Source of the DNA: Gammaproteobacteria bacterium
Lineage (GTDB): Bacteria; Pseudomonadota; Gammaproteobacteria; Pseudomonadales; Pseudomonadaceae
Reading direction: 5' to 3'
Length of the DNA stretch: 12,088 nucleotides
Assembly: GCA_012513235.1 (NCBI GenBank)
Contig: JAAZCO010000414.1
Span: 1-12,088, forward strand
How positions within the stretch are numbered: position 1 is the stretch's first letter; each line of letters opens with the position of its first letter. The position numbers and the translations under genes are program-made. Positions 7,008-12,088 of the stretch are shown here, piece after piece. The notes under the pieces are model-generated. The model was not told the origin of the DNA. It saw only the letters and a program-made list of their open reading frames with translations, and ran no database searches.

Positions 7008-8095
7008 ACATGGGTCACCTGCATTTCTGCAGCCGACTCACTGCTACCGATAAAGCGCTGGTAGCGGTAACACTCCCCTATCAGTCGTCGCGTGATACGT
7101 CCCTCTCCCAACAAGAAGTTCAGGTGTGCCAGCACTTCGCCATTTGCCAGTAAAATATCAAACGATGAACGAACCCTTGGAAACATAAACCACATCAACT
7201 CGTCCGCTGTTTTTGCTTCATTCATTTCCACCAGCAACTCATCCAGATGCGCATGGTGGTGCTCAATCAACTGTCCCAATCGATAATGCAAGCCATAAAA
7301 AGGACGCTCATGCGCTGGCAAAACCAAGACATCGTCAGACACAACACGTAAGCCTTGTAAGCTTTCAAGCCAATCTTTTAACGGATTAGCATCCGGCTCA
7401 GTCGCAGTCACGCATACACTTGAGGTGATACGTGGCAGCACCTGATCACCAGAAATAAACAGGTTAGCCTGACGGTTATATAAGCAGGCATGCTCCGGCG
7501 AGTGACCGGACGCAATAACAATTTCCCAATCATAATTACCAATACGTAAGACTTGGTTATCCACCAAGCGACTGTAACTGTCTGGCGCATCATGCTCGTA
7601 ATTGTCATCACTGATGATTTCCAACATGCCCGGCACCGTGTCTTTGGGTATACCGCTGCGCTCAAAAAACTGCGCCATTTGCCAGCTCATACCACCCTTA
7701 GATGAAGGACTAACAAACAACGCGTTGTATTCACCACGCGTCATATACACCGGACACTTAAAGCGCTTAGCTAACCAACCCAGCGAGCCTGCGTGATCGT
7801 AGTGAAAATGGGTGGCGATAATGGCTTTCACCGGTGCGCCTTCCATCACTTCAATAAATACCCGCTCCCACACTTCGCGGGTTTGCTCAGTACCTAAGCC
7901 CGTATCGACAATCACCCAGCCATCGTCGTGACGCAGCAAATACAAATTAATATGATCCAAGCCAAACGGCAGGGGCATACGTAACCAAACAACGCCATCA
8001 GCGATGGTTTGCCAATCACCTCGCTCGGGTGGCGTTTCCCAAGGGAAACTCAACTCATAGTGTTTTTGCGCAGCTGGAGTTGAGTAATAGCTCAT
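7004..8095 (-). CDS. MBL-fold metallo-hydrolase
   Basis: This 363-residue metallo-beta-lactamase-fold enzyme carries the metal-binding motif HFHYDH (His96, His98, Asp100, His101), GHSPEH (His198), SGDQ (Asp217) and AHE (His262), so both metal sites look complete. No signal peptide is seen, so it should be cytoplasmic. Residues from about 275 to the end form a helical C-terminal extension like that of glyoxalase II-type or thioesterase-type MBL enzymes. Its ATG overlaps the ligase stop by four bases (ATGA), so it is almost certainly coupled to the CoA ligase. A thioester or lactone hydrolase acting on a pathway intermediate is a reasonable guess, but neither substrate nor reaction can be read from sequence. 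Antibiotic resistance is unlikely given the context. Confidence 0.85.
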   Translation of the reverse strand: MSYYSTPAAQKHYELSFPWETPPERGDWQTIADGVVWLRMPLPFGLDHINLYLLRHDDGWVIVDTGLGTEQTREVWERVFIEVMEGAPVKAIIATHFHYDHAGSLGWLAKRFKCPVYMTRGEYNALFVSPSSKGGMSWQMAQFFERSGIPKDTVPGMLEIISDDNYEHDAPDSYSRLVDNQVLRIGNYDWEIVIASGHSPEHACLYNRQANLFISGDQVLPRITSSVCVTATEPDANPLKDWLESLQGLRVVSDDVLVLPAHERPFYGLHYRLGQLIEHHHAHLDELLVEMNEAKTADELMWFMFPRVRSSFDILLANGEVLAHLNFLLGEGRITRRLIGECYRYQRFIGSSESAAEMQVTHV

Positions 8096-9954
8096 GCATC
8101 ACCACCTACAAAGGGCAGCAAGTCATTTCTAGCCAGCACTTCATCACTATAAAGACTGTAGGTTTGCGCACCGTCATCTTTGATATACAAGGCATCAGTA
8201 AAGCTTTTTGGATCGTAACCCTGCTTTTGCAAATCGATTTTGCGGTGCTTAAAGGTGGTAGTCATATCGGCCAAGCCTACGCGGACAAAAACAGGACGGG
8301 CATAATGCGGCAAGCGCTCAGTAACGAACTGATAAAACGCCTGCGGATCAAACTCACAACCCTGCTGCATAACCACCAACGCCATACCCGCACGGCCTTC
8401 ATTGTCCGGCACAGTCACGCCATAAATATTGATAAACTCCATACCGGCGAAATCGCCCAGCTCACTGGCCACTTCTTGGGTGGAAACGTTTTCACTTTTC
8501 CAACGGAAGGTATCGCCGACACGGTCAACGAAATAGCAGTAGCCGTTTTCGTCATAACGCAATAAGTCACCCGAACTCCACCAGGCATCGCCCTTCTGGA
8601 AGACGTTTCTTAAAATTTTAGCTTCAGTGGCCTCAGCAGAGGTGTAACCCTCAAAGCGTCCTGCACCAATCTCAGTGGAATCCACGATAAAGCCTACAGC
8701 TTCACCAATTTCACCCGGTTCGCAATGCACATAAAAACCATTTTCATCGCGCACATGCATCTGCGTTTCCGGATCAATACGCAACAAACGCAAGTTGGTT
8801 TTATTCCAATCGGGAATACGACCACAGGAGCCCATGTGGTTATCTAAGTTAATGGTTGCAGTGTTGGCTTCGGTAGCACCCCAACCCTCGTACACATCCA
8901 ACTCGCCAAAACGCTCAACCCAACGACGCCAGCTATCAGCGGTCAAGCCGGCACCGAGCATGCAGCGCAGTGAATTATTTTTTTCTTCTTCACACTCAGG
9001 ACGATTAAGTAGGTAACGGCAAATCTCGCCCACATACTGGAATACTGTGACGCCATGCGTGCGTACATCGGACCAAAAACGACTGGCGCTGAACTTACGA
9101 CGAATCACAATTGAAGCGCCCGATGACAATGCAGTAGAAGCCACCGATGTGGCAGCAGCGCCATGATATAAAGGCAAGCAGCAATAAAAGACATCGTTGG
9201 TGTCAGTGCCAAGCGTCACTTCCATCACATCACCGGACGTCATCCAGCGCATATGACTGTAACGAGCTGCTTTAGGTAAACCCGTGGTGCCTGAAGTGAA
9301 GATGTACAACATGTCGTCTTCAGCACGGATGCCATCACGCAAAGCTGCATCAGGGCGCGCATTGGAGGCCTGTTCTACTTTAGCGGAAAAATCAAGATCA
9401 AAGCCGGTTAACTGCTGAGCAGCGGCGGCATTTTCTGCATCAGGAATCAGCCACTGTGGCCACTCTTTGGTCTCTGGGGTTTCTAAAAAGGGTGCAATAC
9501 ACTCTTCACCGACCAACACCACCTTAGTGTTAGTGGCCTGCAAAACGTGAACCAGCGGATTGCCTTGCAAGTTGTAATTGACCAGCGTTGCTGCAGCACC
9601 GATCTTCGCGAGCGCAAACCAGCAAAAGAATAATTCTGGACGATTTTCAAAGGCCACCGCACACACATCACCAGGCCCAATACCTCGAGCAATGAGTGTG
9701 TTGGCGTACTGATTCACGCGCTCATCCACTTCTTTATAGGTATAGCTGCGATCACCATAAATTAGAAACGGGCGCTTAGAAAACTTATCCACTTGGTCTT
9801 CAATACGCTGCCCTAGCGTGTATAACGCTTTAGGCTTAATTTGCGCAGCAACTGATGAGCGCAAGTCATGCATCTGCTGAACCCGATCAACTGCTGGAAT
9901 ATGAACAGACTGATCACTATTTTTATTCTTATCGTATGAGTCAACGCCGAGCAT
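8092..9954 (-). CDS. FATP-type long-chain acyl/steroid-CoA ligase (ANL superfamily)
   Basis: A 620-residue adenylate-forming enzyme that activates a carboxylate to its CoA ester through an acyl-AMP. Landmarks are the P-loop-like TSGTTGLPK (220-228), the adenine motif YEGWGATE (355-362), SGDLL (461-465), the hinge region DRVGDTFRWKSENVST (477-492), and a C-terminal TTFKHRKIDLQKQGYDP (566-582) with the catalytic-lysine region. The motif wording is that of the FATP/FadD6/bile-acid-CoA-ligase branch rather than the classic FadD branch, which suits bulky substrates. The start at 9954 is chosen because GGGGTG precedes it at 9958-9963; an in-frame ATG at 9969 (five residues longer) has no ribosome site. 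It is first in the operon with the MBL and DUF1302/1329 genes. I infer a steroid side-chain or ring-remnant carboxylate as substrate; a very-long-chain fatty acid is also possible. Confidence 0.87.
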   Translation of the reverse strand: MLGVDSYDKNKNSDQSVHIPAVDRVQQMHDLRSSVAAQIKPKALYTLGQRIEDQVDKFSKRPFLIYGDRSYTYKEVDERVNQYANTLIARGIGPGDVCAVAFENRPELFFCWFALAKIGAAATLVNYNLQGNPLVHVLQATNTKVVLVGEECIAPFLETPETKEWPQWLIPDAENAAAAQQLTGFDLDFSAKVEQASNARPDAALRDGIRAEDDMLYIFTSGTTGLPKAARYSHMRWMTSGDVMEVTLGTDTNDVFYCCLPLYHGAAATSVASTALSSGASIVIRRKFSASRFWSDVRTHGVTVFQYVGEICRYLLNRPECEEEKNNSLRCMLGAGLTADSWRRWVERFGELDVYEGWGATEANTATINLDNHMGSCGRIPDWNKTNLRLLRIDPETQMHVRDENGFYVHCEPGEIGEAVGFIVDSTEIGAGRFEGYTSAEATEAKILRNVFQKGDAWWSSGDLLRYDENGYCYFVDRVGDTFRWKSENVSTQEVASELGDFAGMEFINIYGVTVPDNEGRAGMALVVMQQGCEFDPQAFYQFVTERLPHYARPVFVRVGLADMTTTFKHRKIDLQKQGYDPKSFTDALYIKDDGAQTYSLYSDEVLARNDLLPFVGGDA

Positions 9955-10067
9955 ATGCACCCCATTCATGAATCAAATTTGTCTTTGCCAACCCAGTTAT
10001 GCAGACAACTTTTAGGCAGGCACTACAAGTAACGTTGAATTAGATTATGAAAGGCCACAAGGGGAAG

Positions 10068-10086
10068 CATCGTCCGTAAAGACTAA
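10068..10086. promoter_or_regulatory. Shared 19-bp dyad, site C (ligase side)
   Basis: The plus strand reads CATCGTCCGTAAAGACTAA, identical to site A at 16 of 19 positions, with the differences confined to the spacer. The core is GTCC-N4-AGAC. It is placed to control the minus-strand ligase operon. Confidence 0.6.
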
Positions 10087-10115
10087 ATCCAGTGCATAAA
10101 ACCACAATTGACTAG

Positions 10116-10134
10116 GTGGTCTAAATGGACGATG
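10116..10134. promoter_or_regulatory. Shared 19-bp dyad, site D (MFS-hsaD side)
   Basis: The plus strand reads GTGGTCTAAATGGACGATG; its complement reads CATCGTCC-ATTT-AGAC-CAC, so it is inverted relative to site C. It overlaps a second short dyad, GGAC-GAT-GTCC (10127-10137). It ends 65 bases before the MFS start. Confidence 0.58.
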
Positions 10135-10199
10135 TCCTTTACCAAGGCAGACGGCAATGATTAGCGACGCACAACAATAATGATAAGAGATGTACTTTT

Positions 10200-11555
10200 A
10201 TGACTCACAATAAAGACAAAGTGACAGGACACGCCCACTATGCGCTTATGCTGCTGGCAATCATTTATGTCATGAGTTACATCGATCGCTTGGTGATTTC
10301 GGTACTGATTGAGCCCATTAAGGCTGAGTTTGGTGCTTCTGATACGATGATCGGTTTATTAACAGGGGTGGTTTTTGCCATCTTCTACACAGGCTTTGGT
10401 TTACCACTGGGTCGACTTTCTGACCGTATCGGTCGTAAAACAGTCATTGCTCTGGCCTGTGTCATTTGGAGCATTTTGACTATGCTCAGTGGTATCGCCA
10501 CCAGCTTTATGATCTTAGTGCTGCTACGCATCGGTGTTGCGGTCGGTGAAGCCGGTGCCAGCGCACCTTCGGTTGCCATGATCTCAGAGCTGTACCCTCC
10601 TCGCTTAAGAGCGCGCGCCCTAGCTATTTTTGGCCTAGGCCCAGCGTTGGGTGCTGTATTGGGCATTGGCTTTGGTGGAATGCTGGCGGAAATGTACGGC
10701 TGGCGTGCAACCTTTATTATTGTCGGCGCACCCGGTATTTTAATTGGTTTAGTTTTAGCCCTTACCGTTAAAGCGCCCAAACAAGTGATTAGCGCCACCC
10801 CTGGCGTGCCTGAGGATGGGATGTTACGCACAGCTGGCAAGCTATTGCGCATTCCAGGGTTTTGGCAGATTGTCGCCGCCGGCGGTGCCGCCGCGATTAC
10901 CGGCTATGCCATTCAGATGTGGACACCCAGCTTTATGATTCGCTCACACCAAATGAGCATTCAGGATGCGGGCATGTTAATGGGGATTGGCGGCGGCATT
11001 CTAGCGGTAATCGGCACACTGGTGTGTGGTTACGTGACTGACACCCTTGCCGCCAAAGATCCAGGCTGGCAGTTGGGTACTGCGTTACTCGGTACGGCGC
11101 TGAGTATCCCGCTAGCAATGGCATTCTATTTATGGCCTGCCGACACTGCCTTTATGATTGGTAGCACTGCGATACCCACCGGATTCTTGTTTTATATGGG
11201 TTTTGCGTTTTTCGGTGTGTGGTGGACAGTCCCTTGCTTCAGCGCTATGACGCGCATTTTACCCGCCGACAAATTGGCTCAAGGCACGGCCCTATTCTTT
11301 ATGAGCGTCAGCCTATTCGGTGCAGGACTTGGTCCAGTCGTAGCAGGGATTGTCAGTGACCTGCTGCACAGCTCGATTGGTGCTGAAGCCTTGCGTTACG
11401 CCTTGGTCGTTTCTGCAAGCCTGTTACTTATTCCGTGCTTCTTCTTGATCAACGCAATTCCAAAGTACCGCCAGCAGTTGCTGGATACTGAGCAAGCAAG
11501 CACACCCCCTACAAATACAAATATGGCGCACGACACTAAGCCTGCCATCTCTTAA
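10200..11555 (+). CDS. MFS transporter, Spinster/ACS-like
   Basis: A 451-residue inner-membrane protein with about 12 hydrophobic segments, the usual MFS size. The first segment ends SYIDRLV with an Asp-Arg pair (29-30). Motif A is GRLSDRIGRK (71-80) in the loop between segments 2 and 3. RIGVAVGEAGASAP (110-123) in segment 4 and GWRATF (167-172) follow, a pattern I associate with spinster-like and organic-anion MFS members. It is first in the plus-strand operon, 14 bases before hsaD, and shares the divergent control region with the ligase operon. It probably imports the steroid or a steroid acid, or exports an intermediate; direction and ligand are inferred. The ATG at 10200 is preceded by only a weak AAGAGA ribosome site. 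Confidence 0.87.
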   Translation: MTHNKDKVTGHAHYALMLLAIIYVMSYIDRLVISVLIEPIKAEFGASDTMIGLLTGVVFAIFYTGFGLPLGRLSDRIGRKTVIALACVIWSILTMLSGIATSFMILVLLRIGVAVGEAGASAPSVAMISELYPPRLRARALAIFGLGPALGAVLGIGFGGMLAEMYGWRATFIIVGAPGILIGLVLALTVKAPKQVISATPGVPEDGMLRTAGKLLRIPGFWQIVAAGGAAAITGYAIQMWTPSFMIRSHQMSIQDAGMLMGIGGGILAVIGTLVCGYVTDTLAAKDPGWQLGTALLGTALSIPLAMAFYLWPADTAFMIGSTAIPTGFLFYMGFAFFGVWWTVPCFSAMTRILPADKLAQGTALFFMSVSLFGAGLGPVVAGIVSDLLHSSIGAEALRYALVVSASLLLIPCFFLINAIPKYRQQLLDTEQASTPPTNTNMAHDTKPAIS

Positions 11556-11569
11556 AAGGAAAAAGTCTC

Positions 11570-12088
11570 ATGACTAAAACCAAAGACCTGCCACTTCCAG
11601 TGGGGAAATACGCCAAACTTGATAACGGTTTGACGCTGCACTATCTAGATATTGGTGATGGACCGGTTGTGGTTTGGCTGCACGGCTCAGGCCCTGGCGC
11701 CAGTGGTTTCAGTAACTTCAAGGGCAACTACCCTGCTTTTGATAACGCAGGCTTTCGCAATATCGTGCTCGACTTGCCAGGTTTTGGCCGCTCGGATAAG
11801 CCCGCTGATGTCAATTATGACCTAGCGTTTTTTGTAGAAAACTTAAAGCTGCTACTGAATAACATCGGCATCGAAAACTGCACCCTACTCGGTAACTCAC
11901 TGGGTGGCGCGATTGCACTAGGCTACACCTTAGACAACCCAAGCCACGTGGATAATTTAATCCTAATGGCACCCGGCGGCGTTGAAGAGCGTGAAACCTA
12001 CTTCCAAATGGAAGGCATTAAGCGCATGGTCGAAGTCTACGGCCAAGGCCCCATGGGCGTTGAGCAAATGCGCCAAGTGATGACCTTA
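11570..12088 (+). CDS. hsaD: HsaD/TesD-type meta-cleavage-product alpha/beta hydrolase, partial
   Basis: The first 173 residues are present and the gene runs off the right edge. The family is about 280-290 residues, so the catalytic Asp and His are outside. Visible are the oxyanion-hole stretch HGSGPGASGFSNF (38-50), DLPGFGRSDKP (68-78) and the nucleophile elbow GNSLGG with Ser110. The MCP hydrolase family (BphD, HsaD, TesD) hydrolyses the C-C bond of the ring-cleavage product. With an HsaC-type dioxygenase in the same window, the likely substrate is the diseco product of 3,4-DHSA cleavage (4,9-DSHA), giving 2-hydroxyhexadienoate and the C/D-ring acid. AAAAGGA (11554-11560) is its ribosome site. 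It lies 14 bases after the MFS stop, so it is co-transcribed. A hydrolase for another aromatic pathway is possible but less likely. Confidence 0.82.
   Translation, partial: MTKTKDLPLPVGKYAKLDNGLTLHYLDIGDGPVVVWLHGSGPGASGFSNFKGNYPAFDNAGFRNIVLDLPGFGRSDKPADVNYDLAFFVENLKLLLNNIGIENCTLLGNSLGGAIALGYTLDNPSHVDNLILMAPGGVEERETYFQMEGIKRMVEVYGQGPMGVEQMRQVMTL

Larger units (their letters stand above)
9970..10199. promoter_or_regulatory. Divergent control region of ligase operon and MFS-hsaD operon
   Basis: This gap separates the two diverging operons and holds two copies of the shared dyad in opposite orientation, with centres 47 bp apart. A -10-like CATAAT (10044-10049, minus strand) lies 22 bases beyond site C toward the ligase. 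A TTGACT (10108-10113, plus strand) has no good -10 partner. The absence of a good paired -35/-10 suggests regulator-dependent promoters. Confidence 0.55.

Noticed and set aside
7329..7340. A partial match to the shared dyad (CATCGTCAGAC) within the MBL gene
   Set aside because: It lies in coding sequence, breaks the invariant CATCGTCC half-site and lacks the spaced second half.
8029..8565. A 178-codon open frame on the plus strand opposite the ligase 3' end
   Set aside because: It is antisense to the conserved C-terminal ligase region and the MBL start, with no family features.
10385..10852. A 155-codon minus-strand open frame inside the MFS gene
   Set aside because: It is a mirror of membrane-protein codons on the other strand; its Pro/Ala/Lys-rich product looks like a shadow.
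1..12088. Mobile element, CRISPR array, tRNA or rRNA
   Set aside because: No transposase or integrase frame, no regularly spaced direct repeats and no tRNA-like cloverleaf were seen; the region is a compact catabolic cluster.

Overview
The window is a catabolic region of a Gram-negative bacterium, most likely a gammaproteobacterium. Evidence for this is an outer-membrane barrel protein with a C-terminal Phe, type I signal peptides, mid-range G+C judged by eye, and steroid-pathway genes in the Comamonas/Pseudomonas style mixed with actinobacterial-type homologues. The genes point to aerobic steroid (sterol, bile-acid or androgen-like) degradation. Three are recognisable pathway enzymes: an HsaC/TesB-type extradiol dioxygenase that cleaves steroid ring A, an HsaD/TesD-type meta-cleavage-product hydrolase (cut by the right edge), and an IpdA-type subunit of the ring-C-opening hydrolase (cut by the left edge). 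No mobile element, CRISPR array or RNA gene was seen.

Layout, left to right. Operon 1 (minus): hsaC then ipdA, with overlapping stop and start codons. Operon 2 (minus): a Cys-less thiolase-fold protein (probable aldolase) followed by a DUF35-MaoC fusion, ended by a strong terminator at 1207-1242. Next is a noncoding AT-rich stretch of about 390 bases (3439-3827). Operon 3 (minus): an FATP-type acyl/steroid-CoA ligase, an MBL-fold hydrolase (4-base overlap), a DUF1302 outer-membrane protein and a DUF1329 periplasmic protein, ended by a strong terminator at 3828-3857. A divergent promoter region (9970-10199) leads on the plus strand to operon 4: an MFS transporter, then hsaD.

Working model: DUF1302/DUF1329 move the hydrophobic substrate across the outer membrane and periplasm, and the MFS protein moves substrate or intermediates across the inner membrane. 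The ligase makes CoA esters. The hydratase/aldolase pair shortens a side chain. HsaC and HsaD open rings A/B, and IpdA with an unseen IpdB acts on the C/D-ring remnant.

The most notable signal is a 19-bp imperfect dyad, CATCGTCC-N4-RGMCYAN, found once upstream of each of the four operons (1153-1171, 3511-3529, 10068-10086 and 10116-10134). By eye it occurs nowhere else in the window. It is a good candidate operator for an unseen regulator that ties the four operons into one regulon.
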